The notes below the pieces were generated by a model. The model was not told where the DNA came from. It saw only the letters and a list, made by a program, of their open reading frames with translations, and ran no database searches. The position numbers were made by a program, and so were the translations under genes. Shown here piece after piece: positions 32,634-41,791 of a stretch of DNA of 64,000 nt (position 1 is the stretch's first letter; each line of letters starts with the position of its first letter). Source of the DNA: Chitinophaga varians (GTDB lineage Bacteria > Bacteroidota > Bacteroidia > Chitinophagales > Chitinophagaceae); NCBI RefSeq assembly GCF_012641275.1, contig NZ_JABAIA010000001.1:2728001-2792000 (forward strand). The letters run 5' to 3'.

Positions 32634-35066
32634 ATGGCCACCTATTCTGACGTACAAGTAACCTGCTACCACTGCGGGGAAGACTGCCACCACCAGGACA
32701 TCACCATTCAGGACAAAACTTTCTGCTGCGAAGGTTGTAAACTGGTCTACGAAATATTGAACCAGTATGACCTGTGTGAATATTATGACCTCAATGACAA
32801 ACCTGGTGTAAATCAACGCATTACTGTCAGAAAAGATAAATTCGCCTTCCTGGAAGATGAAAAAATACAACAACAGCTGATACAGTTCCGGGACGAAACC
32901 CAGACCCACGTCAGTTTCTACATCCCGCATATACATTGCAGCTCCTGCCTGTGGCTGCTGGAGAACCTCCACCGGCTCGACAAAGGCATACAGCGTGTAA
33001 CCGTTAACTTTAGCAAGAAAGAAGCACTGATCATTTTCTCCGAAGCGCAAACCTCCCTGCGGCACGTTGCGGAAGTATTGACCGCCATCGGTTACGAGCC
33101 ATACATCAGTCTTCAGGACCTCCAGCACAAGAAGCCCGGTATCAAACGCAACCTCATTTACCAGCTGGGCGTAGCCGGCTTCTGCTTTGGCAATATCATG
33201 CTGCTCAGTTTCCCGGAATATTTTACCGGCAGCGGCCACACCGACGCAGGTATGAACCGGCTCTTCCGGTATATGAACCTCGTACTGGCGTTACCGGTAT
33301 TCTTCTACAGCGCGCAGGTATTCTTTAAATCCGCGTGGAGCGGCCTCAAACACGGTTTCCTTAATATCGACGTACCTATTGTGCTCGCCATTGTAGTGAC
33401 TTTTATCCGAAGCGTGACGGACGTCGCACAAGGGCAGGCCGGCTACTTCGACTCCATGTCCGGCATCGTGTTTTTTATGCTGATAGGCCGTATCCTGCAG
33501 GACAAAACCTACCAGGGCCTTTCTTTCGACCGGGACTATACCGCTTATTTCCCTATAGCCGTCAGCGTTATACGCGACGAAAAGGAAGTCCCTACCGCGT
33601 TGCCCGATATTAAAACAGGCGACACTTTACTCATCCACAACAATGAACTGGTGCCGGCAGACGGCATCATTGTACGGGGAAAAGCGTTGATCGACTACAG
33701 CTTTGTGACCGGGGAAGCCACGCCTGTCAATAAATCCATGGGCGAGATCATCTACGCAGGCGGCCGACAGCTGGAAGGAAACATCGAAATCCTGACCATC
33801 AAGGAAGTAGCGCAAAGTTATCTTACCAGTCTCTGGAACCGTGATGAGCTGAAGAACAAAGAAGAAAAACACGTGTCCTTTGTACACCTGCTGGGGCGCA
33901 ATTTCACCTGGGTGGTACTGCTGATAGCCGCGCTCAGCGCCACTTACTGGGCATTACATGACCCGTCCCGCATATGGCCCGCCGTTACCGCCATCCTGAT
34001 CATTGCCTGTCCGTGCGCTTTGCTGCTGGCCTCTTCTTTTACCAACGGCCATATCCTGCGTATCCTGAGCAGGCACCAGCTGTATCTCCGCAATGCGCAG
34101 GCCATAGAGAACCTTGCCAATACCACGCATATCGTGTTCGACAAAACCGGTACGCTCACCGGCAAGACCGGCAGCGATGTCAAATATTACGGTGATACGC
34201 TTACTCCTTTTCAGGAGAGCCTCATCGCCAGCCTCGCTGCACAGTCCACTCACCCGCTGAGCAAAGCCGTAGCCGCTTACTGCAACACCAACACCAGGAT
34301 GCCCGTTGGTGATTTCCGTGATGTTACCGGCAAAGGCGTGTCTGGTTGGGTAGAAGGTAATTTCATTCGGCTGGGCAATGCAGCGTTTACCGGTGCGCAC
34401 CTGAAGGATGAAGTGGACGGCAGTCTCGTATACCTGTCCATCAACGACAAACTGACCGGCCTGTTCACCATTCATAATAATTACCGCAGCGGTATCCGGC
34501 CGTTGCTAAAGCAGTTGCAGCAACACTATTCCATGTCAGTGCTCTCCGGGGACAATGACCAGGAAGCCGTGAATCTGCGCAAGCTCATGGGCCATGAGAC
34601 CACTTTATTATTTGAGCAAAAACCGGCGGACAAACTGGCTTATATCATCTCCCTGCAACAACAGGGAAAAAAGGTGATGATGATAGGAGACGGGCTGAAT
34701 GATGCCGGTGCCCTGAAACAGAGCGATATCGGCATCTCCCTTACAGAAGACAGTAACAATTTCACACCCGCCAGTGATGGCATCCTTGAAGCCAGACAGC
34801 TGCCTTTATTGTTATCGTTCGTGCAGCTGTGCAAAGCCAACAAACGTATTATCCTGGCCAGTTTCATCCTCTCTCTCGTTTATAATATCACCGGCCTTTA
34901 CTTCGCTGTACAAGGGCTTTTATCTCCGCTGGTAGCCGCCATATTAATGCCTGCCAGTTCTATCAGTATTGTGCTGATGACTTTCCTGCTCAGCGAGTGG
35001 CAGGGCAAAAAGCTGGCTGGTAAAGCATCAGGAGAAATGTCTGACAAAAATCATATTCCTGATTGA
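32634..35066 (+). CDS. ccoI: Copper-translocating P-type ATPase CcoI/FixI
   Basis: 810 aa. The Cys-rich N terminus ('CYHCGEDC', 'FCCEGCKLVY') typical of FixI-type pumps is followed by an HMA-like domain with 'HIHCSSCLWLLENL'. About eight membrane segments include the CPC motif 'IIACPCALLLAS'. Phosphorylation site 'DKTGTLTG', HP motif 'STHPLSKAV', and hinge 'MMIGDGLNDAGAL'. It exports Cu(I) for assembly of the cbb3 oxidase, consistent with the ccoS/ccoNO genes just downstream. The next operator array begins inside its last codons. Confidence 0.95.
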   Translation: MATYSDVQVTCYHCGEDCHHQDITIQDKTFCCEGCKLVYEILNQYDLCEYYDLNDKPGVNQRITVRKDKFAFLEDEKIQQQLIQFRDETQTHVSFYIPHIHCSSCLWLLENLHRLDKGIQRVTVNFSKKEALIIFSEAQTSLRHVAEVLTAIGYEPYISLQDLQHKKPGIKRNLIYQLGVAGFCFGNIMLLSFPEYFTGSGHTDAGMNRLFRYMNLVLALPVFFYSAQVFFKSAWSGLKHGFLNIDVPIVLAIVVTFIRSVTDVAQGQAGYFDSMSGIVFFMLIGRILQDKTYQGLSFDRDYTAYFPIAVSVIRDEKEVPTALPDIKTGDTLLIHNNELVPADGIIVRGKALIDYSFVTGEATPVNKSMGEIIYAGGRQLEGNIEILTIKEVAQSYLTSLWNRDELKNKEEKHVSFVHLLGRNFTWVVLLIAALSATYWALHDPSRIWPAVTAILIIACPCALLLASSFTNGHILRILSRHQLYLRNAQAIENLANTTHIVFDKTGTLTGKTGSDVKYYGDTLTPFQESLIASLAAQSTHPLSKAVAAYCNTNTRMPVGDFRDVTGKGVSGWVEGNFIRLGNAAFTGAHLKDEVDGSLVYLSINDKLTGLFTIHNNYRSGIRPLLKQLQQHYSMSVLSGDNDQEAVNLRKLMGHETTLLFEQKPADKLAYIISLQQQGKKVMMIGDGLNDAGALKQSDIGISLTEDSNNFTPASDGILEARQLPLLLSFVQLCKANKRIILASFILSLVYNITGLYFAVQGLLSPLVAAILMPASSISIVLMTFLLSEWQGKKLAGKASGEMSDKNHIPD

Positions 35067-35106
35067 GCAATATCATTGCGGTGCCTGGTGGTTGCCGCTA
35101 CCTTTG
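35041..35106 (+). promoter_or_regulatory. Second tandem Fnr-like operator array plus promoter
   Basis: CTGAC-n4-ATCAT (35041-35054) and TTGAG-n4-ATCAT (35063-35076), again 22 bp apart, with -7 box TACCTTTG at 35099-35106, exactly 36 bp from the start of the proximal dyad as at 32009/32045. It overlaps the ccoI stop codon and should drive the cupin-ccoS-ccoNO operon. Confidence 0.8.
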
Positions 35107-35177
35107 CTATCAACACAACATACACACCGTGAAATCTTAAAAGCGCCAGTATTAAAGCCCGGTTGAAATGAATGTAC

Positions 35178-35202
35178 GGGCAGCCTGAAAGCAAGGCTGC
35201 CT
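35178..35202 (+). other. Leader hairpin of the cbb3 operon
   Basis: GGGCAGCCT pairs with AGGCTGCCT (one G-T) around a 7-nt loop in the ~135-nt leader after the second operator array. There is no T-run, so a stability or processing role is more likely than termination. Confidence 0.45.
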
Positions 35203-35261
35203 GTGCATAACGGGCGATCTATGCTTTTGCCGGATTTGCACACACCATGATTTTTATGCTG

Positions 35262-35552
35262 ATGAAGACCATGAACGTATTACAGGAAGAGGGGACCGGA
35301 AAAGTAACCAGCCGGTTGTTGCTGAAAAGCAGAAGGGCGGAAGCCACTCTCATCATCATGCAACAGGGGCACCAGATCCCGCCGCATGTTTCACCTGTAG
35401 ATGCCATGGTGCTGATACTGGAAGGCAAAGTAGCCTTTATGCTGAAAGACGAAGTAACGGTACTGGAAACCGGCGACCTGCTGACATTCAGTGCCAACGA
35501 AAAACATGCCTTGCAAGCTCTGGAAACAACCAGGCTTTTACTGGTAAAATGA
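35262..35552 (+). CDS. Small cupin protein
   Basis: 96 aa single cupin barrel. Motif 1 region 'GHQIPPHVSPVDAMVLILEG' keeps one His and the Gly but has Asp in place of the second His; motif 2 'GDLLTFSANEKHALQALE' keeps its His. It is cytoplasmic (no signal). It is the first gene after the second Fnr-like promoter and 7 bp before ccoS, so it is likely coexpressed with the oxidase. In-frame ATGs at 35247, 35262 and 35271 are all possible. Confidence 0.8.
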   Translation: MKTMNVLQEEGTGKVTSRLLLKSRRAEATLIIMQQGHQIPPHVSPVDAMVLILEGKVAFMLKDEVTVLETGDLLTFSANEKHALQALETTRLLLVK

Positions 35553-35559
35553 TACTGTT

Positions 35560-35718
35560 ATGAGCGTAATTATTCTTTTACTTGGCGCCAGCCTTACCGT
35601 AGCAGCCGGCTTTCTGGCAGCCTTCATCTGGTCAGTAAAGAACGGACAGTTTGAAGATGATTTCTCTCCCGCACACCGTATTCTCTTTGAAGACAAAAAG
35701 GATAACACCAACGAATAA
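35560..35718 (+). CDS. ccoS: cbb3 oxidase assembly protein CcoS
   Basis: 52 aa. One N-terminal transmembrane segment (residues ~3-25) is followed by the CcoS hallmark 'FIWSVKNGQFEDDFSPAHRIL', here residues ~22-42, in which W-x-x-x-x-G-Q-F/Y-x-D is diagnostic. CcoS is needed to insert haem and copper into cbb3 oxidase. It lies 7 bp after the cupin gene and 40 bp before ccoNO. Confidence 0.93.
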   Translation: MSVIILLLGASLTVAAGFLAAFIWSVKNGQFEDDFSPAHRILFEDKKDNTNE

Positions 35719-35758
35719 ACGCAAACAAGCCATCTATTAAGCAACAATAAACAGCACT

Positions 35759-37927
35759 ATGTCTCTCGAAAAATTTTATTACGACAACCGCACGGTAAAA
35801 TGGTTTGCCTACGCTTGTATGTTCTGGGGGCTGATCGGTATGCTGGCAGGGCTCTGGGCAGCCCTTACGCTGGTAATGCCGGAGCTTAACCTGGGCTTTG
35901 CCCCTACTACCTTCGGGCGTCTCAGGCCCGTACACACCAATGCCGTGATCTTCGCCTTTGTAGGTAATGGCATTTTCATGGGTGTTTACTACTCGCTGCA
36001 ACGGTTATGTAAAGCCCGTATGTTCAGCGACCTGCTGAGCAAGATCCACTTCTGGGGATGGCAGGCCATTATCGCCGGCGGCGCATTGACGCTTTTCCTG
36101 GGATATACTACCGGCAAGGAATACGCGGAGCTGGAATGGCCGTTTGATATAGCCATCACCGTTATATGGGTGGTGTTTGGCGCCAACATGCTGGGTACTA
36201 TCCTTCGCCGGCGCGAATCCCATCTGTATGTGGCCATCTGGTTTTATATGGGTACGTGGGTAGCCATTGCCATGCTGCACATTATCAACTCTTTCGAGTA
36301 TCCGATGTCGCTGTTTAAAAGCTATAGCTGGTACGCCGGCGTACAGGACGCACTTGTACAGTGGTGGTATGGCCACAACGCGGTGGCTTTCTTCCTTACC
36401 ACGCCTTATCTGGGCCTGATGTACTACTTTGTGCCCAAAGCCGCCAACAGGCCGGTATATTCCTACCGCTGGTCTATTATCCACTTCTGGTCACTGATAT
36501 TTATCTATATATGGGCCGGCCCTCACCACCTGCTGTACACCGCGCTGCCTGAATGGGCACAATCTCTGGGCACCGTATTCAGCGTGATGCTGATCGCGCC
36601 GTCCTGGGGAGGTATGCTCAACGGCCTGCTGACCCTGCGCGGCGCATGGGACCGCGTAAGGGAAGACGCCATCCTCAAATTCTTCGTGGTAGCGCTTACC
36701 TGCTATGGTATGGCCACCTTCGAAGGACCGATGCTGTCTCTCAAAAATGTGAACGCCATCAGCCACTATACCGACTGGACCATCGCGCATGTGCACGTTG
36801 GCGCACTGGGCTGGAACGGATTCCTGACTTTTGGCATCCTGTACTGGATGATCCCGCGCATCTTCTCTACCCAGCTGTATTCCCGCAAATGGGCCAACAC
36901 CCACTTCTGGATAGGTACCCTCGGCATTATCTTCTATGTGATACCACTGTATTGGGCCGCCTTTACCCAGAGCATGATGTGGAAACAGTTCACCGAAGAA
37001 GGCCAGCTGAAATACCAGTTCCTCGAAACCGTGACCACCATCGTTCCAATGTACGCCCTGCGTGCCTTTGGCGGCCTGCTGTATGTTAGCGGCCTGGTGC
37101 TGATGGTGGTGAACCTGTACAAAACAATCCGCCGTGGCGCCTTCGTGGCCAACGAAGCAGCCGAAGCCGCGCCGCTGCCTAAAGTAATACCTACCCATGG
37201 TAAAGCACACTGGCACAACTGGATCGAACGCCGTCCTATTCAGCTGGTGGTATTCAGCCTGGTAGTAGTAGCTGTAGGCGGTATCCTTGAAATGGTGCCA
37301 ACCTTCCTGGTACGCAGCAATATTCCAACCATCAGCAGCGTGAAACCATATACGCCGCTGGAACTGCACGGCCGCGACATCTATATCCGTGAAGGCTGTT
37401 ATACCTGTCACTCCCAGATGATCCGTCCTTTCCGTGATGAAGTGGCCCGTTATGGTGAATACTCCAAAGCCGGTGAGTTTATCTACGACCACCCGTTCCA
37501 GTGGGGCTCCAAACGCACCGGTCCGGACCTGGCCAGAATAGGCGGCAAATACCCTGACAGCTGGCATTACAACCATATGCTGGACCCAACGTCCATGTCT
37601 CCCGGCTCTATCATGCCACCGTACCCATGGTTGTTTGAAGACCGTATCGACAGAAGCAAAACACCAGCTATGATCAATGTGATGCGCAAACTGGGCGTGC
37701 CTTATGCGGATGGTTACGAAAAGCAGGCCCTCGCTGATCTCGACAAACAGGCCAACAGCATCGCCGCCACGCTGGAGAAAGATAAACTGCCCGTCAAAGC
37801 AGACCGTGAAATTGTAGCGCTGATCGCTTACCTGCAAAGAATGGGCAGGGACATTAAAATGGCCCCGGCAGAAAAGCCCGCCACCGCGGACGCCAGCAGC
37901 GGAAGCACCATCAAAAACGATTTTTAG
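35759..37927 (+). CDS. ccoNO: Fused cbb3 oxidase subunits I and II (CcoN-CcoO)
   Basis: 722 aa. Residues ~1-465 are CcoN: about 12 membrane segments, haem and CuB ligands in 'RPVHTNAV', 'WYGHNAVAFFLT', 'GPHHLLYT' and 'AHVHVGALGWNG'. A linker leads to CcoO, with a membrane anchor (~490-510) and a periplasmic monohaem domain with 'CYTCHSQMIRPF' (CxxCH ~547) and the distal Met region 'PGSIMPPYPWL'. The enzyme is the high-affinity terminal oxidase, reducing O2 to water and pumping protons. The CcoN-CcoO fusion is typical of Bacteroidota. Confidence 0.96.
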   Translation: MSLEKFYYDNRTVKWFAYACMFWGLIGMLAGLWAALTLVMPELNLGFAPTTFGRLRPVHTNAVIFAFVGNGIFMGVYYSLQRLCKARMFSDLLSKIHFWGWQAIIAGGALTLFLGYTTGKEYAELEWPFDIAITVIWVVFGANMLGTILRRRESHLYVAIWFYMGTWVAIAMLHIINSFEYPMSLFKSYSWYAGVQDALVQWWYGHNAVAFFLTTPYLGLMYYFVPKAANRPVYSYRWSIIHFWSLIFIYIWAGPHHLLYTALPEWAQSLGTVFSVMLIAPSWGGMLNGLLTLRGAWDRVREDAILKFFVVALTCYGMATFEGPMLSLKNVNAISHYTDWTIAHVHVGALGWNGFLTFGILYWMIPRIFSTQLYSRKWANTHFWIGTLGIIFYVIPLYWAAFTQSMMWKQFTEEGQLKYQFLETVTTIVPMYALRAFGGLLYVSGLVLMVVNLYKTIRRGAFVANEAAEAAPLPKVIPTHGKAHWHNWIERRPIQLVVFSLVVVAVGGILEMVPTFLVRSNIPTISSVKPYTPLELHGRDIYIREGCYTCHSQMIRPFRDEVARYGEYSKAGEFIYDHPFQWGSKRTGPDLARIGGKYPDSWHYNHMLDPTSMSPGSIMPPYPWLFEDRIDRSKTPAMINVMRKLGVPYADGYEKQALADLDKQANSIAATLEKDKLPVKADREIVALIAYLQRMGRDIKMAPAEKPATADASSGSTIKNDF

Positions 37928-37948
37928 TCAACATAAAAACACAGGACC

Positions 37949-38128
37949 ATGAAGTTCATTAATTATCTGGAATCAATTGCCGGTGTCAGCATCTACCCGA
38001 TGGCTTCCCTGCTGATCTTCTCCATCTTCTTTGTCTTCGCCGCTTTCTGGGCGTTCCGGGCAGACCGAAACATGGTGGACCAGATCAGCCGCATCCCTTT
38101 AGATAATGATGAAACCCAAAGCCTATAA
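37949..38128 (+). CDS. ccoQ: CcoQ-like small subunit
   Basis: 59 aa: a short N-terminal stretch, one membrane segment (residues ~14-36, 'YPMASLLIFSIFFVFAAFW'), and a charged tail 'RADRNMVDQISRIPLDND'. This form and its position between ccoNO and ccoP identify it as CcoQ, which stabilises the complex. It starts 21 bp after ccoNO. Confidence 0.88.
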   Translation: MKFINYLESIAGVSIYPMASLLIFSIFFVFAAFWAFRADRNMVDQISRIPLDNDETQSL

Positions 38129-38137
38129 ACGATACAT

Positions 38138-39214
38138 ATGAAAAGGAAGCTATTATATACACTCAGCGGTAGCCTGTTATGCAGCGTGTCCGCGCTGGCC
38201 AACGGTCCCAAGCCGCCTTCCGAACTGAAAGACCCGGTAGCGCTGGTGCTGCTGACGGTCATCATCGGGCTGGTCCTGGTGATCGCCATCCTGGGCAATG
38301 CGGTGGTGGGCGCCATGGACCTTTATCGCGAAAGAATGAAAAGAGAGGCTGCCAAACTTCCGGCCATCCTGATACTGGTAACGCTGGCACTGGCGGCCAG
38401 TCTGCCGGCAAACGCCACCAGCGTGGCACCGGAAGCATCATCTTATTATACGCCACTATCCCAGTCCTCCCTATACCTGTTAGTTTCCATTGTTGTCCTG
38501 GAAATCGGCGTGATCATCTCCCTGCTTTTTGTACTGCGCTTTCTGGCCGGTATCAAAAGTAAAAGCAAACGCCGGGCGGCAGCTCACGCAGCAGATCCTG
38601 CCAAACCACGTATCTCCTGGCTGGAGAGAATCAACAAAACCAGGACCCTGGATGCTACGTCCGAAACAGAAGAAGACATGGGCCATGATTTTGATGGCAT
38701 CCATGAGCTGAATAACCCCACACCTCCCTGGTGGAAGTGGGGTTTCGTCTTCAGCATCTGTTTCGGCGTAGTATATTTCTGGCGCACGGAAATATCCCAC
38801 TCCGCCCCCAATCAGATACAGGAGCTGGCCATGGCTGAAGAAAAAGCGGCTATCGCCAAAGCTGAATACCTGAAAAATGCCGCCAATAATATCGACGAAA
38901 ACAATGTGAAAATGCTGGACAACGCCGATGACCTGGCTGCCGGAGGGAAATTATTTGTCGCCAGCTGCGCTCCCTGCCACGGTCCGCAGGGACAAGGCGT
39001 GGTAGGCCCCAACCTTACAGACGACTACTGGCTGCATGGCGGTAAAATCAACGAGGTATTTAAAACCATCAAGTACGGTGTGTCCGACAAAGGGATGAAA
39101 GCCTGGCAGGAAGATTTTTCACCGAAACAACTGGCCCAGCTGGCCAGCTTCGTGAAATCCATCCACGGCAGCAACCCTCCCAATCCAAAAGAACCACAAG
39201 GTGTAAAAGAATAA
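38138..39214 (+). CDS. ccoP: cbb3 oxidase subunit III (CcoP), monohaem
   Basis: 358 aa. N-terminal signal/anchor, then hydrophobic segments at ~32-55, ~70-88 and ~108-130. The conserved 'DGIHELNNPTPPWWKWGF' precedes the last anchor (~195-210). One cytochrome c domain follows with 'CAPCHGPQGQG' (CxxCH ~277) and Met in 'KGMKAWQ'. Proteobacterial CcoP has two haem c groups; this has one, with extra membrane segments at the N terminus. It carries electrons to CcoNO. Confidence 0.93.
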   Translation: MKRKLLYTLSGSLLCSVSALANGPKPPSELKDPVALVLLTVIIGLVLVIAILGNAVVGAMDLYRERMKREAAKLPAILILVTLALAASLPANATSVAPEASSYYTPLSQSSLYLLVSIVVLEIGVIISLLFVLRFLAGIKSKSKRRAAAHAADPAKPRISWLERINKTRTLDATSETEEDMGHDFDGIHELNNPTPPWWKWGFVFSICFGVVYFWRTEISHSAPNQIQELAMAEEKAAIAKAEYLKNAANNIDENNVKMLDNADDLAAGGKLFVASCAPCHGPQGQGVVGPNLTDDYWLHGGKINEVFKTIKYGVSDKGMKAWQEDFSPKQLAQLASFVKSIHGSNPPNPKEPQGVKE

Positions 39215-39218
39215 AGTC

Positions 39219-40607
39219 ATGGCCGACAGCAATACGTTCAGAGACAGTATAGCCACAGTTGATAAGCAGGGAAAGCGCAACTGGATATTCGCCCAGCAGC
39301 CGAAAGGCCGCTACTATAATATCCGGAGCCTCCTCAGCATCTTTTATTTTAGTGTTTTTTTCAGCCTGCCGTTTATATCCATAAATGGCAGGCCTTTATT
39401 TCTGCTCAATGTAGTAGAAGGCAAATTCATCCTGTTCGGGGCTATCTTCTGGCCTCAGGACTTTTTTATTTTCGGTCTGGCCATGCTGGCCTTTATCCTC
39501 TTCATCGTATTGTTTACCATGGCCTTTGGAAGGCTTTTCTGCGGATGGATGTGCCCGCAGACCATTTTTATGGAGATGCTCTTTCGTCGGATAGAATACT
39601 GGATTGAAGGAGATGCCGCCGCCCAGCGCCTGCTCGCGAAACAACCATGGAACACGAATAAAATCATCCGTAAAACCGCCAAACACCTCGTTTTTTATGC
39701 ATTGTCCTTTCTGATCGCCAACATATTCCTGGCTTACATCATCAGCGCCAAAACACTCGGTAAAATCATTACAGCGCCTTTGTCTGAACATACCGGCGGC
39801 TTTATCGCCATCCTGGTATTTTCCGGTGTGTTCTACGGCGTGTTTGCATTTATGCGCGAACAGATATGCACCATTGTTTGCCCATACGGCCGCTTACAGG
39901 GCGTATTGCTGGATAAAAACTCCATCCTCGTAGCCTACGACTACGAAAGGGGAGAACCCCGCGGAAAATTCCGTAAAGATGATTCCAGGGCCATCGGTGA
40001 CTGTATCGATTGCGCCCAGTGCGTGAAAGTTTGCCCCACCGGCATTGATATCCGCAACGGCACCCAGCTGGAATGTGTGAACTGCACCGCCTGCATCGAT
40101 GCCTGCGATCATATGATGGACAAAACCGGCCGTGCCCGCGGACTGATACGCTACGCTTCAGAAAACGGCATCGCCCGGAAAGCGCCGCTGCGTTTCACGC
40201 CACGCCTGCGTATCTACACCGGTATCCTTACCCTGCTGCTCGGCGCCATCGTTTTTATGCTTGCCAGCCGCAAACCAGTCCGCGGCACCATTATGCGCAC
40301 CGCCGGCATGTTATACCAGGAACGGGGCAGCGACAGTATCTCTAATCTCTACCGTATTAAACTGATCAATAAAACCACTGCGGAAATACCCCTGCAGCTG
40401 AAACTGGAAGATGAACCGGGACACGTGGAAGTAGTTGGTAAAAGCACCATCACCGTAAAAGCAGAAGGACAGGGGGAAGGCACCTTCTTTATCATCATTC
40501 CGAAAAAGGCGCTGCATAACCGGAAATCCTCTCTTTATATCGGTCTTTATGAAGGCGACAAACGGATCACCCGTATGCGTACCACCTTCCTCGGGCCTGT
40601 ACAATAA
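39219..40607 (+). CDS. ccoG: cbb3 oxidase accessory protein CcoG
   Basis: 462 aa. Four or five membrane segments in the first 350 residues, with 'FGRLFCGWMCPQTIFME' and 'CTIVCPYGRLQG'. Two 4Fe-4S ferredoxin-type motifs follow at ~265-300 ('CIDCAQCVKVCPTGIDI', 'CVNCTACIDACD'). The C-terminal FixG/Ig-like domain is periplasmic ('KLEDEPGHVEVVG'). CcoG reduces copper during oxidase assembly in studied species. Spacing to ccoP is 4 bp. Confidence 0.94.
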   Translation: MADSNTFRDSIATVDKQGKRNWIFAQQPKGRYYNIRSLLSIFYFSVFFSLPFISINGRPLFLLNVVEGKFILFGAIFWPQDFFIFGLAMLAFILFIVLFTMAFGRLFCGWMCPQTIFMEMLFRRIEYWIEGDAAAQRLLAKQPWNTNKIIRKTAKHLVFYALSFLIANIFLAYIISAKTLGKIITAPLSEHTGGFIAILVFSGVFYGVFAFMREQICTIVCPYGRLQGVLLDKNSILVAYDYERGEPRGKFRKDDSRAIGDCIDCAQCVKVCPTGIDIRNGTQLECVNCTACIDACDHMMDKTGRARGLIRYASENGIARKAPLRFTPRLRIYTGILTLLLGAIVFMLASRKPVRGTIMRTAGMLYQERGSDSISNLYRIKLINKTTAEIPLQLKLEDEPGHVEVVGKSTITVKAEGQGEGTFFIIIPKKALHNRKSSLYIGLYEGDKRITRMRTTFLGPVQ

Positions 40608-40634
40608 ACATTATATCATTTAAATCATAGCATC

Positions 40635-41072
40635 ATGAACTGGGGACATAAAATCATCATCGTGTTTGTAGTTTTTGCGATCGGCATCCTGACGCTGGTC
40701 ACCAAAAGCATGCGCACCAAAACAGACATGGTCACCAAGGATTATTACGCGGAAGAGCTGAAGTATCAGCAGGTGCTGGACGGGAAAAGGAACGCCGGTA
40801 CACTTTCTTCCCCGGTGCAGATCTCTCAGCAATCTGAAGGTATTGCTGTCACCTTTCCACAGGAATTGCACGGCACCGGCATCACCGGAAAAATAAAATT
40901 TTACCGTCCTTCTGACGCCGGCATGGACGTGGAAATGCCGCTGCATCTCAGCAGCGATGGCATGCTGGTGATCAATCGCCAGTTGTTCCACAAAGGCAAC
41001 TACCTCGTAAAGGTGCAGTGGGAAAACGGTGGTAAACCATTTTATCAGGAAGAGAGCTTTCACATTAACTAG
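40635..41072 (+). CDS. ccoH: CcoH/FixH-family protein
   Basis: 145 aa. One N-terminal membrane segment (residues ~6-24) and a periplasmic beta-sandwich with 'VTKDYYAEELKYQQVLDGKRNA', quoted here in shortened form as 'KDYYAEELKYQ', the FixH signature. It is required for cbb3 assembly, probably working with CcoI. Its position between ccoG and the SafE-like gene supports this. Confidence 0.88.
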   Translation: MNWGHKIIIVFVVFAIGILTLVTKSMRTKTDMVTKDYYAEELKYQQVLDGKRNAGTLSSPVQISQQSEGIAVTFPQELHGTGITGKIKFYRPSDAGMDVEMPLHLSSDGMLVINRQLFHKGNYLVKVQWENGGKPFYQEESFHIN

Positions 41073-41078
41073 TCAGTC

Positions 41079-41786
41079 ATGATAGGCGCACTTATTCTCG
41101 GTTTCCTGGGCAGCTTTCACTGCATTGGCATGTGTGGCCCGATAGCGCTTACGCTGCCGGTGCAACACCTGGAGGGCGTGAAGAAGCTGGCAGGCATCCT
41201 GCTGTACAATGCCGGCCGTATCACCACCTATGCCATGCTGGGGATGATCTTCGGCTGGGTAGGCCGGCAACTGTACCTGGGCGGCCTGCAGCAGTGGCTG
41301 TCTATCAGCATCGGTGTCCTCCTGCTGCTGATCGTGGCACTGCAATATACCGGCATATACCGGTCAAAAGGCGGTCATCTCCCGGGTATCTATCTCTCCA
41401 AAATAAAATCAGCGCTGGGTGCACTGCTACGTCAGCAGCGGTTTAGTACCCTTTATGGCATCGGCGTGCTGAACGGCCTGCTTCCCTGCGGCCTGGTATA
41501 CCTGGCTGTTGCCGGTGCAGTAGCTACCGGTGCCACCTGGAAAGGCAGTCTTTTTATGGCTGCTTTTGGCGCAGGCACATTGCCGGCGATGATGACCGTC
41601 ACCTGGTTCAGCCACCTGGTGAGCATCGGAGCACGTAACCGTATACGCGCGCTCATTCCTTTTGCCGTAGGCATTATGGGGGTACTGCTTATTCTGCGGG
41701 GCCTCAACCTCGGCATACCATATATCAGCCCTGTGATGTCTGCCCACAGTGAAAAAGTGGTGGAACGTTGTTGTCATAAACCATAA
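41079..41786 (+). CDS. SafE/DsbD-like membrane transporter
   Basis: 235 aa, six or seven membrane segments. The N terminus 'GFLGSFHCIGMCGPIAL' is the hallmark of the DsbD_2/SafE branch that travels with cbb3 genes, and the internal half 'GVLNGLLPCGLVYLAVAGA' repeats the pattern with a Pro-Cys-Gly. Cys and His in the first motif could bind copper. A copper-transport or redox role in oxidase maturation is inferred from context. The tail ends in 'ERCCHKP', two more cysteines. It follows ccoH by 6 bp. Confidence 0.82.
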   Translation: MIGALILGFLGSFHCIGMCGPIALTLPVQHLEGVKKLAGILLYNAGRITTYAMLGMIFGWVGRQLYLGGLQQWLSISIGVLLLLIVALQYTGIYRSKGGHLPGIYLSKIKSALGALLRQQRFSTLYGIGVLNGLLPCGLVYLAVAGAVATGATWKGSLFMAAFGAGTLPAMMTVTWFSHLVSIGARNRIRALIPFAVGIMGVLLILRGLNLGIPYISPVMSAHSEKVVERCCHKP

Positions 41787-41791
41787 TCATC

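Noticed and set aside
36491..37837. 448-codon open frame antisense to ccoNO
   Set aside because: The plus strand here encodes haem- and copper-ligand motifs of CcoN-CcoO; the antisense protein shows no family features.
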